Origin: Arthrobacter sp. Y81
GTDB taxonomy: Bacteria > Actinomycetota > Actinomycetes > Actinomycetales > Micrococcaceae
Direction: 5' to 3'
NCBI RefSeq assembly: GCF_002929335.1
Contig: NZ_PJIL01000007.1
Location: forward strand, 1-64,000
DNA length: 64,000 nucleotides
Position numbers and translations under genes: made by a program. A model generated the notes under the pieces. That model worked only from the letters and a program-made list of their open reading frames with translations. It did not search any database and was not told the DNA's origin. Below are positions 53,081 through 61,281 of this stretch, piece after piece; the stretch's first letter is position 1; each line of letters opens with the position of its first letter.

Positions 53081-54526
53081 CTAGGAGTTTGCCGCCTTGG
53101 GTGCCGCGGAACGCCCGCGGCTGACTTCGGCTCCGGCCTGCCGGTGCAGCGCCAGGCTGTCGGCGGTGCTGAGCAACATCAGGACCGTAATGGCCAGGAA
53201 CGCGCCCCGGTAGGGCGCAACAGGGTCTGCCCCGAAGGCACCGGGGACGTCGAAGATCCGGAGGAACAGGGCGCCGACGGCGATGCCGGCACCGGCGGCA
53301 AGCTGGACCAGGGTGGCCGAAATTGCGTTCGCGGACGGCAGCTGCCCGGGGACGATGTCGGCGTACTGGATGGAGGCGTACGCCGAGAAACCGATGGAGC
53401 GGAACGCGCCGCTGCAGACCAGCAAGGCAAAGATGAGCGGTTCCGGGGTTCCGGCGTCCAGCAGGGCGCACACGGCAAAGGTTGCGGCCGATGCGAGCGA
53501 CGCAAAAACGAGGACGGGCTTAAAGCCGAACCTGCGGATGAGCGGTGTGGTTGCCGGTTTGATGCCGATATTGCCCACGAAAACCGCGGCCACCATGATG
53601 CCCGCATGCAGGGGATCCCAGCCGAAACCATCCTGGAACATGAGCGGCAGCAGGAAGGGGACCGCGCTGATGGTCAGGCGGTAGATAAACCCGCCCGTGG
53701 ACGTTGCCCGGAACGTCCGGGTGGCAAAGACATTCAGCTGGAAGAGCGGGTTGGTGGTGCGCCGCAACCACAGGACCGCCCCCGCGATCGACACGAAGCC
53801 CGCGGCCACGCAGATTGCCCCGAACGGTCCGGAGGGGTGGGCAGTGGCCAGTTCGAGGCCCACCACCAGGGCACCCACGCCCAGCGTTGTCAGCAGCAGC
53901 CCTACCCAGTCAAGGCGCCGGGACTGGTCTCCCGCTCCTTGAGGGACCAGCCGCAGGGCAGCGATGAACGCGGCCAGTCCCAACGGAATGTTGATCAGGA
54001 AGATCCAGTGCCACGACAGGAACGTGGTCAGTGCTCCGCCCACCAACGGCGCAAGGACCGGCGCCAGCAGGCCCGGCCACACCAGGTAGGCCGTTGCCCG
54101 CAGCAGGTCTTCCTTGGGGGTCCGGCGCAGCACCACGAGCGTGCCGACCGGCACCATCATGGCGCCGCCCGCGCCCTGCAGGACACGGCTGACGGTGAGC
54201 ATGGTGAGGTCCTGGCTCAGTGCGCACAAAAGCGAGGCAATGGTGAACACGGCGATGGCGGCGCAGAAGACACGACGGGCGCCCACCCGTTCGGCCAGCC
54301 ACCCGCTGACCGGAATGCCCATGGCCACCGTCATGAGGTAAGCCGTCATGGTGATGTTGACGTCCGCCGGCGCCACGGCGAAATCCCCCGCAATGCTGGG
54401 GATGGCCGTGGTCAGCACCGTGCCGTCCAGGAACTCCATAAAGAAGGTCGCGGCAACGAGCAGGGCCAGCCGGGGCTGCCACTCCTGGCGGACAGCCGAA
54501 GCGGCGTTGTTCAGTGGTTCGCTCAT
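53081..54526 (-). CDS. MFS transporter, DHA2 (EmrB/QacA) family
   Basis: A 481-residue membrane protein from ATG 54526 with about 14 hydrophobic segments. Family features are the first helix FFMEFLDGTVLTTAIPSIAGDF, motif A-like GWLAERVGARRVF and motif C-type GAGGAMMVPVGTLVVLRR. Such transporters expel toxic compounds by proton antiport. It is not linked to a recognisable regulator; a RecQ-type helicase gene lies upstream on the same strand. Confidence 0.88.
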   Translation of the reverse strand: MSEPLNNAASAVRQEWQPRLALLVAATFFMEFLDGTVLTTAIPSIAGDFAVAPADVNITMTAYLMTVAMGIPVSGWLAERVGARRVFCAAIAVFTIASLLCALSQDLTMLTVSRVLQGAGGAMMVPVGTLVVLRRTPKEDLLRATAYLVWPGLLAPVLAPLVGGALTTFLSWHWIFLINIPLGLAAFIAALRLVPQGAGDQSRRLDWVGLLLTTLGVGALVVGLELATAHPSGPFGAICVAAGFVSIAGAVLWLRRTTNPLFQLNVFATRTFRATSTGGFIYRLTISAVPFLLPLMFQDGFGWDPLHAGIMVAAVFVGNIGIKPATTPLIRRFGFKPVLVFASLASAATFAVCALLDAGTPEPLIFALLVCSGAFRSIGFSAYASIQYADIVPGQLPSANAISATLVQLAAGAGIAVGALFLRIFDVPGAFGADPVAPYRGAFLAITVLMLLSTADSLALHRQAGAEVSRGRSAAPKAANS

Positions 54527-54619
54527 GGCTCCTGGCCTGGACTCATTCGCCGATCCTATAGGCGTGCCAGGCATGGTGCCAGAATAAGTCCGCCCCTTAC
54601 GCGGACCCGCCGGAGGGCC

Positions 54620-56809
54620 CTACCCCGCCTGTCCCAGCACGAGCGGAAGCACGGCCCCGGCCCCGGCCCGGCGCAGGGCCCGGCCGGCGACTGTGACCGT
54701 CCAGCGGCTGTCCGTGAGGTCGTCCACCAGCATGATGCTCTGCCCCTGGATTCCGGCCATGGCCGCTTCCAGCTCAGGTCCCACGGCGAGGCGTTCCCAG
54801 ACTCCGGCCAGGCGGTAGGCGCTGTTGCCTCCGCGCCCGCCGGTGGGTCCGCCGTGCTCCAGGTTCAGCTCACCCAGGTACGGTATTCGGCCAATCCCGG
54901 AGATGCCCCGCGCCAGGGAGCCAACGAGGGCGGGCTTGCTGCGCGACGGGATGCTGACGATGGCTGCGGGACGTCCGGCGCCGCTCCAGCCGGGGTTGCG
55001 TTCATTTCCGGTGCCCCACTCGCGGAGGACCTGGACGCAGGCCTGGAGCATGGCGGGGTCCACCTCGCGGTCCGCGGCTCCTGCTGCGAAAATTTCCCGC
55101 AGTGCACCGCCCCAGCCGAGGTCCGTCAGGCGGGCCAGCACCCGGCCCTCGGCCAGGCTCTCATCCGGCTTGATCTTGCCCTTGACGGTCACGCCGAGCC
55201 TGTCCATGCCGCTGGGCCACTGCAGGCGCGGCTCCAGTGCGATGCCGGCACGGCTGAGCGTCTGCCCCGCCGCTTCCGTTGCAGCTGACGCGATGTCCGC
55301 CGGGAACCAGCGTCCGGCGCAGTTGTCGCAGCGGCCGCACGCGTGGGCCGTTTCGTCGTCCAGGACCGAGGTGATGTACTCCATCCGGCACCCGGCCGTG
55401 TCCTGGTAGATCACCATGGAATCCTGCTCATCCACCCGGGCCTCGGCAATGCGTGTGTACCGTTCGGCGTCGTAGGTCCAGGGCTGGCCCGTGGAACGCC
55501 AGCCGCCGCCCACGCGCTCCACTGCACCGTCCACGGACAGGACCTTGAGCAGCAGTTCGAGCGGCGTGCGCCGCAGGTCCACGCGGGCTTCGAGAGCCAC
55601 CGTGGATACAGCGGCACCGGCCTCGGCCAACGCGGTAAGGACCGCCGCGGCCTTTTCCTCCGACGGCATGGATGCCGTGGCGAAGTACTGCCAGATATCG
55701 CGGTCCTCCGAGCCGGGCAGCAGCAGGACATCGGCGTTCGCCGCGCCACGCCCCGCACGGCCAACCTGCTGGTAGTAGGCCACCGGGGAGGATGGCGCGC
55801 CCAGGTGCACCACGAAGCCCAGGTCAGGTTTGTCGAAGCCCATGCCAAGGGCCGAGGTGGCCACCAGCGCCTTGACCTCGTTGTCCTTGAGGAGCTGCTC
55901 AGCCCGTTCACGGTCCGCGGGATCCGTGCGCCCCGTGTAGGCGAGCACCTCATGGCCGGCCTCGGCGAGCAGGCGCGCGGTGTCCTCGGCAGCGGAAACT
56001 GTGAGGGTGTAGATGATGCCGCTGCCCGGCAGGTCCGCCAGGTGGGTCAGCAGCCAGCCCAGCCGGTCGCGGGAGTCCGGCAGGCTCAGCACGCCGAGCC
56101 GCAGCGACTCACGGCCCAGGGCGCCGCGGATGGTGAGCACGCCGTCGCCCAGCTGTTCCTCGATGTCGTGGACCACGCGGGAGTTGGCGGTTGCGGTGGT
56201 GGCCAGCACCGGCACGGTGTCCGGAAGCTCTGTGATGAGGTCCGCGATGCGCCGGTAGTCAGGGCGGAAGTCATGGCCCCAGTCCGAGATGCAGTGTGCC
56301 TCGTCAATCACCAGGAGCCCGGTGCGGCGGATCAGTTCCGGAAGCTGGTTCTCCCGGAAGGACGGATTGGTGAGCCGCTCCGGCGAAACAAGCAGCACGT
56401 CCACCTCGTCCGCAGCCAGCTGCCCGCGGACAGCATCCCACTCCAGCTGGTTGGCGGAGTTGATGGCGACGGCGCGGACGCCGGCCCGGGCCGCTGCCGC
56501 CACCTGGTCCCGCATCAGTGCCAGCAGCGGCGACACGATCAGTGTGGGGCCGGCTCCGCGGCGCCTGAGCAGCAGCGAGGCCACAAAGTAGACGGCCGAC
56601 TTTCCCCAACCGGTGCGCTGCACCACCAAGGCGCGGCGGCCGCGGTCGACCAGCGCCTCAATGGCCTCGTACTGGCCGTCATGAAAGCGGGCTTCCGGAT
56701 GTCCCACCAGGCTTCGCAGCACTTCCAGGGCCTGGTCCCGGGTGCCCGTTTCACCTGCGGGAAGATCGACGGAAGCGGAAAGGACTGAAGCATTCTGGTT
56801 ATTGGCCAT
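54620..56809 (-). CDS. RecQ-family helicase with C-terminal phosphoribosyltransferase-like domain
   Basis: A 729-residue DNA helicase from ATG 56809. Motif I is QRTGWGKSA (64-72), the DEAH box is DEAHCISDWGHDFRPDY (169-185) and motif VI is YYQQVGRAGRG (345-355). The RecQ zinc cysteines are at 474, 491, 494 and 497. Instead of HRDC, the C-terminus (about 605-729) ends with QSIMLVDDLTDSRWTVTVAGRALRRAGAGAVLPLVL, which matches the PRPP-binding loop of type I phosphoribosyltransferases (hydrophobic strand, two acidic residues, Thr-rich loop). It probably unwinds DNA in repair; the C-terminal domain's role is unknown. Confidence 0.88.
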   Translation of the reverse strand: MANNQNASVLSASVDLPAGETGTRDQALEVLRSLVGHPEARFHDGQYEAIEALVDRGRRALVVQRTGWGKSAVYFVASLLLRRRGAGPTLIVSPLLALMRDQVAAAARAGVRAVAINSANQLEWDAVRGQLAADEVDVLLVSPERLTNPSFRENQLPELIRRTGLLVIDEAHCISDWGHDFRPDYRRIADLITELPDTVPVLATTATANSRVVHDIEEQLGDGVLTIRGALGRESLRLGVLSLPDSRDRLGWLLTHLADLPGSGIIYTLTVSAAEDTARLLAEAGHEVLAYTGRTDPADRERAEQLLKDNEVKALVATSALGMGFDKPDLGFVVHLGAPSSPVAYYQQVGRAGRGAANADVLLLPGSEDRDIWQYFATASMPSEEKAAAVLTALAEAGAAVSTVALEARVDLRRTPLELLLKVLSVDGAVERVGGGWRSTGQPWTYDAERYTRIAEARVDEQDSMVIYQDTAGCRMEYITSVLDDETAHACGRCDNCAGRWFPADIASAATEAAGQTLSRAGIALEPRLQWPSGMDRLGVTVKGKIKPDESLAEGRVLARLTDLGWGGALREIFAAGAADREVDPAMLQACVQVLREWGTGNERNPGWSGAGRPAAIVSIPSRSKPALVGSLARGISGIGRIPYLGELNLEHGGPTGGRGGNSAYRLAGVWERLAVGPELEAAMAGIQGQSIMLVDDLTDSRWTVTVAGRALRRAGAGAVLPLVLGQAG

Positions 56810-56959
56810 TGGTTCAGTATCCCAGCCCCCTCTGACAGCCGGGAAGTTCAGGCTCCGGCCATGTGGACTACAGATTTCACACCCGGGCCTGCACGGCACG
56901 CCCGCGTAACTCAACTACTCCTCCACAGCCGCGTTGCGCTTCAACGTAAGATGGAACGC

Positions 56960-58378
56960 GTGACTAGCGACCAGACAAAGACTTTTGACCTTTCGGCATC
57001 GTTCAAGGCCTACGACGTACGTGGCATTGTGGGCGTATCCATTACTGCCGAAATCGTCGAAGCCGTAGGCGCCGCGTTCGTGGATGTCCTGAAGCTCGAG
57101 GGCCAGACGGTCCTGGTGGGCGGCGACATGCGCCCCTCCTCCCCCGAGTTCAGCAAGGCCTTCGCCAACGGCGCCGCCACCCGCGGAGCAAACGTCCAGC
57201 TGCTGGACCTCATCTCCACTGACGAGCTCTATTACGCCTGCGGTGCGCTCAACGCGGCCGGCGCCACGTTCACTGCCAGCCACAATCCCGCCGAATACAA
57301 CGGCATCAAGATGTCCAAGGCCGGAGCCCAGCCCATCTCTTCGGAGTCGGGTCTGAAGGAAATCCAGGCCCGCGCGGAGGAATACCTCCACGCCGGATCC
57401 ATCCCGGCCGCGGGCACGCGCGGCCTCATCGGAGTCCACGATGTCCTCAAGGACTACTCCGAATACCTGCGCAAGCTCGTGGACCTCAAGGGATCCCGCC
57501 CCCTGAAGGTGGTTGTGGACGCCGGCAACGGCATGGCAGGCCTGACCACCCCGGCGGTGCTCGGCGACGCCCTCCTGCCCAAGCTGCCGTTCGACATCAT
57601 TCCCCTCTACTTCGAGCTGGACGGTTCCTTCCCGAACCACCCGGCCAACCCGCTCGAGCCGGAAAACCTGCTGGACCTGCAGGCCGCCGTCATCGAGCAC
57701 GGCGCGGACATCGGGCTGGCCTTCGACGGCGACGCTGACCGCTGCTTCGTCATCGACGAGAAGGGCAACCCCGTCTCGCCGTCGGCAATCACCGGTATGG
57801 TGGCCCGCCGCGAGATCGCCCGCGCCAAGGCACAGGGCGAGGAAACGCCCACCATCATCCATAACCTGCTGACCTCCAAGGCCGTTCCGGAACTGGTGGC
57901 GCACGACGGCGGCCGCGCCGTCCGCACACGGGTCGGGCACTCGTTCATCAAGGCCGTCATGGCAGAGGAAGGCGCCGTCTTCGGCGGGGAGCACTCCGCG
58001 CACTTCTACTTCCGCGACTTCTGGAATGCAGACACCGGCATGCTGGCCGCCATGCACGTCCTGGCCGCCCTCGGCGAGCAGGACGGCCCGCTGTCCGAAC
58101 TCGGCCACGAGTACGAACCCTACGTTTCCTCCGGGGAAATCAACTCCGAAATTGACGACAAGGCAGGCGCCGTAGAGCGCGTCCGTGCCGATTTTGCCGG
58201 CGAAGACGTGGATGTCGACCTGCTGGACGGCAGCACGTTCACTGCCCGCGACGGCAGCTGGTGGTTCAACCTGCGCCCGTCCAACACCGAACCGTTCCTT
58301 CGCCTGAACGCCGAGGCCACGGACAGGGCCACGATGGAACGCATCCGCGACCGCGTGCTTGCCCTGGTCAACGGCTAG
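56960..58378 (+). CDS. manB: phosphomannomutase/phosphoglucomutase
   Basis: A 472-residue alpha-D-phosphohexomutase interconverting mannose-6-P and mannose-1-P (and probably glucose forms) for GDP-mannose and cell-envelope glycans. The phospho-serine is Ser107 in GATFTASHNPAEYNGIKMSK, the magnesium loop is LAFDGDADRCFVID, the sugar loop is GGEHSAHFYFRDFWNAD and the phosphate-binding end is RPSNTEPFLRLN. I use GTG 56960; ATG 56951 three codons earlier is an alternative. The next gene follows 9 bases later. Confidence 0.92.
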   Translation: MTSDQTKTFDLSASFKAYDVRGIVGVSITAEIVEAVGAAFVDVLKLEGQTVLVGGDMRPSSPEFSKAFANGAATRGANVQLLDLISTDELYYACGALNAAGATFTASHNPAEYNGIKMSKAGAQPISSESGLKEIQARAEEYLHAGSIPAAGTRGLIGVHDVLKDYSEYLRKLVDLKGSRPLKVVVDAGNGMAGLTTPAVLGDALLPKLPFDIIPLYFELDGSFPNHPANPLEPENLLDLQAAVIEHGADIGLAFDGDADRCFVIDEKGNPVSPSAITGMVARREIARAKAQGEETPTIIHNLLTSKAVPELVAHDGGRAVRTRVGHSFIKAVMAEEGAVFGGEHSAHFYFRDFWNADTGMLAAMHVLAALGEQDGPLSELGHEYEPYVSSGEINSEIDDKAGAVERVRADFAGEDVDVDLLDGSTFTARDGSWWFNLRPSNTEPFLRLNAEATDRATMERIRDRVLALVNG

Positions 58379-58387
58379 GCCACCCGC

Positions 58388-58858
58388 ATGGCTGAACTTT
58401 CCGGAACACCCTGGCGGGACTCTGTGCCCGAGGCCACGGCCACCGACCTGGAAAACCTGCTGGGCACGGGCGTCGGCGCGGCACAGGAGCAGCTCGGGCG
58501 CAATGGCGGGTTCCTGCCCTTCGCACTCGTGGTGGAGAACGACGGCGAGGTGCGCCTCGTCGCCGTCACCCCTGCGGACGCCGAGGACGGCTCGGAGGGT
58601 GAATTCGATGCCGATACGATGATCAGCGACCTCACGGAACTGCTCCGGCAGAACCGGGACGATTTCCGTGCCGCCGCCGTGGTCTGCGACATCACCCTGC
58701 TGGAAGAGGACACGGATGCCATCCACGTGGCCGCCGAGCACCGTGACGGGTCCGTGTTCGCCGCCGTACTGCCCTACGAACCCAACACCGAGTCACGCGA
58801 ATGGGAGTTCGGGCAGCTTTCAGCTGATTCCAACGAGCCCGCCATCTGGGTGGACTAG
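58388..58858 (+). CDS. unknown protein downstream of manB
   Basis: A 156-residue acidic cytoplasmic protein (pI clearly low): TDLENLLGTGVGAAQEQLGRNGGFLPFALVVENDGEVRLVAVTPADAEDG, then FRAAAVVCDITLLEEDTDAIHVAAEHRDGSVFAAVLPYEPNT. The alternating strand/helix pattern suggests one compact domain. I recognise no characterised family. It starts 9 bases after manB and is probably co-transcribed. Function unknown. Confidence 0.65.
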   Translation: MAELSGTPWRDSVPEATATDLENLLGTGVGAAQEQLGRNGGFLPFALVVENDGEVRLVAVTPADAEDGSEGEFDADTMISDLTELLRQNRDDFRAAAVVCDITLLEEDTDAIHVAAEHRDGSVFAAVLPYEPNTESREWEFGQLSADSNEPAIWVD

Positions 58859-58878
58859 ACCTCCACTAGGTTGATGAC

Positions 58879-59328
58879 ATGAAGATCAATGCCTTCGCGG
58901 ATGTGAGCCTGCGGGCCATGATGGTGCTGTCCGCAGCCCCTGACGGCAACCTGCTGACCACGCAGAGCATCGCCGACGCCGTGGGCACCCCGTACAACCA
59001 CGTCAGCAAGGCCATGGCAAAACTCCGTGAACTTGGCGTGATCGACGTCGAACGCGGCCGCAACGGCGGCTCCAGGCTCAACGACGCCGGACGCAAGGCC
59101 ACCGTGGGCCAGCTGCTGCGGCTCCTAAACACCCGGGTGGATCCGGCGGACTGCCATTCATTGAATGGCGACTGCCCGCTCATCAACGAATGCCGGCTTC
59201 GCGGTGCCCTCTCGCGCGCCCGGGAAGCCTTTTACCGGGAACTCGACGACATCGTGGTGTCCACCCTTCCCGGATCCCGCCAGATGGCGCCTGTGTTCCA
59301 GGCGATCGGGCTCCGCCCGGGGCTCTGA
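58879..59328 (+). CDS. nsrR: nitric-oxide-sensing Rrf2 repressor NsrR
   Basis: A 149-residue Rrf2-family regulator. The winged helix is MKINAFADVSLRAMMVLSAAP...LLTTQSIADAVGTPYNHVSKAMAKLRELGVIDVERGRNGG. Iron-sulfur ligands are Cys92, Cys99 and Cys105 (DCHSLNGDCPLINECRL) plus Asp8, matching the three-Cys, one-Asp cluster of Streptomyces NsrR. NO destroys the [4Fe-4S] cluster and relieves repression of hmp. It is adjacent to hmp and a matching operator, so the circuit is complete. Confidence 0.93.
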   Translation: MKINAFADVSLRAMMVLSAAPDGNLLTTQSIADAVGTPYNHVSKAMAKLRELGVIDVERGRNGGSRLNDAGRKATVGQLLRLLNTRVDPADCHSLNGDCPLINECRLRGALSRAREAFYRELDDIVVSTLPGSRQMAPVFQAIGLRPGL

Positions 59329-59388
59329 CTCCCGGCTCCCCTGCAGCCCGGGCATTTCCGGATCCGTAGTCCCCGATTTTGATATCTC

Positions 59389-59405
59389 TTCTACGAAGTG
59401 TAGAA
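59389..59405. promoter_or_regulatory. palindrome in the hmp promoter region
   Basis: TTCTAC-GAAGT-GTAGAA is a perfect 6-bp dyad, 12 bases upstream of the NsrR box. It could be a second operator. Its binder is unknown. Confidence 0.4.
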
Positions 59406-59415
59406 CTTAGGTATA

Positions 59416-59442
59416 AATACTTGTATTTCAAATACATGTATT
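59416..59442. promoter_or_regulatory. NsrR operator upstream of hmp
   Basis: AATACTTGTATTT-C-AAATACATGTATT is a 13-1-13 inverted repeat with one mismatch, the arrangement of NsrR sites. It lies 48 bases before the hmp start, next to nsrR. It overlaps AT-rich promoter elements (TATAAA at 59412). Confidence 0.8.
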
Positions 59443-59489
59443 GACCGCGGTCCGGATGTACGCCCCGGGCCCCTACCTCAGGAGTACGC

Positions 59490-60650
59490 ATGCTCTCGGA
59501 CAAATCCCGCCCCGTCATTGAGGCCACCCTCCCGTTGGTCGGTTCCCGGATCGGCGAAATCACCCCCAAGTTCTACGCCCGGCTTTTCGCGGCGCACCCG
59601 GAGCTGCTGGACGGGCTCTTCAGCCGCTCGAACCAGCGCAACGGCAACCAGCAGCAGGCCCTGGCCGGAAGCATTGCCGCTTTCGCCACCCACCTGGTCA
59701 ACAACCCCGGCACCCTGCCGGAGACCGTACTCGCCCGCATCGCCCACCGCCACGCCTCCCTCGGCATCACCGAACCTCAGTACCAGGTGGTCTACGAGCA
59801 CCTCTTCGCCGCCATCGCCGAAGACCTGGCCGAGGTCATCACCCCGGAAATCGCCGACGCCTGGACCGAGGTCTACTGGCTGATGGCGGACGCCCTGATC
59901 AAGCTCGAAAAGGGCCTCTACGCCGCACAGGCCAACGGCACGATGTGGAGCCCCTGGAAGGTCGCCGCCAAGACCCCCGCCGGCACCGGCTCGATAACCT
60001 TCACCCTGGAACCGGCCGACGACACCCCCATCACGCCCGCCCTGCCCGGCCAGTACGTCAGCATCAAGGTCACCCTCCCGGACGGGCTGCGCCAGGTCCG
60101 CCAGTATTCTCTCTCCGGCGACGCCGGCACGAGCCGCAGCTTCACCACCAAGAAGGACGACGGCGGCGAAGTCTCCCCCGTCCTGCACAACACCGTCCAG
60201 GTGGGCGACATCCTCGAGATTTCCAACCCCTACGGCGAGATCACGCTCAAGGAAGGCGAGGGCCCGGTGGTCCTGGCCTCCGCCGGCATCGGCTGCACGC
60301 CGACCGCGTCCATCCTGCGCTCCCTCGCCGACGCCGGCTCGGACCGCCAGGTCCTGGTCCTGCACGCGGAAAGCGATCTGGAGTCCTGGGCGCTGCGCTC
60401 CCAGATGACGGACGACGTCGAACGCCTCGAGGGTGCCGACCTTCAGCTCTGGCTGGAAGAACCGCAGGCCGGTTCCAACGCAGGCTTCATGTCGCTGCGT
60501 GAAGTGGACCTGCCGGCAAATGCGTCGCTGTACCTGTGCGGACCGCTGCCGTTCATGAAGCACATCCGCAACGAGGCCATCAATGCGGGAATCCCCGCCA
60601 CGAAGATCCACTACGAAGTCTTCGGCCCGGACATCTGGCTGGCGAGCTAG
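59490..60650 (+). CDS. hmp: flavohemoprotein (nitric oxide dioxygenase)
   Basis: A 386-residue cytoplasmic enzyme oxidising NO to nitrate with O2 and NAD(P)H. The globin domain (1-140) has proximal His88 (RIAHRHASLGITEPQY), distal Tyr29 (KFYARLFAAHPELL) and Gln54 (SNQRNGNQQQAL). The reductase has the FAD motif RQYSLS (204-209), the NAD motif ASAGIGCTPT (263-272) and the C-terminal YLCGPLPFMKHIRNE. It is controlled by NsrR from the operator at 59416-59442. Confidence 0.95.
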   Translation: MLSDKSRPVIEATLPLVGSRIGEITPKFYARLFAAHPELLDGLFSRSNQRNGNQQQALAGSIAAFATHLVNNPGTLPETVLARIAHRHASLGITEPQYQVVYEHLFAAIAEDLAEVITPEIADAWTEVYWLMADALIKLEKGLYAAQANGTMWSPWKVAAKTPAGTGSITFTLEPADDTPITPALPGQYVSIKVTLPDGLRQVRQYSLSGDAGTSRSFTTKKDDGGEVSPVLHNTVQVGDILEISNPYGEITLKEGEGPVVLASAGIGCTPTASILRSLADAGSDRQVLVLHAESDLESWALRSQMTDDVERLEGADLQLWLEEPQAGSNAGFMSLREVDLPANASLYLCGPLPFMKHIRNEAINAGIPATKIHYEVFGPDIWLAS

Positions 60651-60659
60651 CCGAAGCCT

Positions 60660-61280
60660 TCAGCGGACTGCCGGCCCCCTCGGCGGGCTGACCCCCAACA
60701 ACGGCAGCATCACCTCGTCCACCACCTGCACCAAATAATCGTCCTCGATGGGCGCGGCCGAGAAGATGAATCTCTGCCGCAGCAAGGCGGGGCCTGCCTC
60801 GATCTTGCAAGCCGTGGCAAGGGCGGGGTCGCATTCGCCCCGGGCCACGGCTTGCTCAATAATGGCGCGCATGACCTTGACGACGTTGCCCCGCGTGTAG
60901 TCGTGGATTTCCGCGGCCACCGCCGGGTTCTGAAGCGCCTCGCCCAGCAGCCCGCGCATGGCCTGCCCCACCACTCCTTGCAGTTGCTGCGCCACCTGCC
61001 GCAGGACTGCCAGGGCATCTCCGCGCAGGCTTCCCGTGTCGGGGGCGGACGCGGGGCTGGGCATCGCATCGTAGGCTGCCTCTAATACCAATGCCGCACG
61101 TCCGGGCCACCGCCTGTAAAGCGAGGCCTTACTGGCCCGGGCGCGCTCGGCGACGCTGTCCATGGTCAGGGCGGCATACCCGGATTCGGCGATCTCCGCC
61201 CGGACCGCTTCGAAGATGGCGCTGTTCAGGGCAGCTCCGCGGCGCCGCGGCCGCTTTCGGTGGTCCTGGAGCTCCGGCAT
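60660..61280 (-). CDS. TetR-family transcriptional regulator
   Basis: A 206-residue regulator from ATG 61280, one base after the stop of the phosphotransferase-like gene, so coupled to it. After a basic tail (QDHRKRPRRRG) the helix-turn-helix is NSAIFEAVRAEIAESGYAALTMDSVAERARASKASLYRRWPGRAALVLEAAY. The ligand-binding half includes LRQVAQQLQGVVGQAMRGLLGEALQNPAVAAEIHDYTRGNVVKVM. It likely controls the efflux/phosphotransferase cassette and itself. The ligand is unknown. Confidence 0.88.
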   Translation of the reverse strand: MPELQDHRKRPRRRGAALNSAIFEAVRAEIAESGYAALTMDSVAERARASKASLYRRWPGRAALVLEAAYDAMPSPASAPDTGSLRGDALAVLRQVAQQLQGVVGQAMRGLLGEALQNPAVAAEIHDYTRGNVVKVMRAIIEQAVARGECDPALATACKIEAGPALLRQRFIFSAAPIEDDYLVQVVDEVMLPLLGVSPPRGPAVR

Positions 61281-61281
61281 C

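Noticed and set aside
53057..55288. 743-codon plus-strand frame opposite the MFS and helicase genes
   Set aside because: Antisense to two well-supported genes, low-complexity translation rich in Gly/Arg/Asp, and it crosses the intergenic gap.
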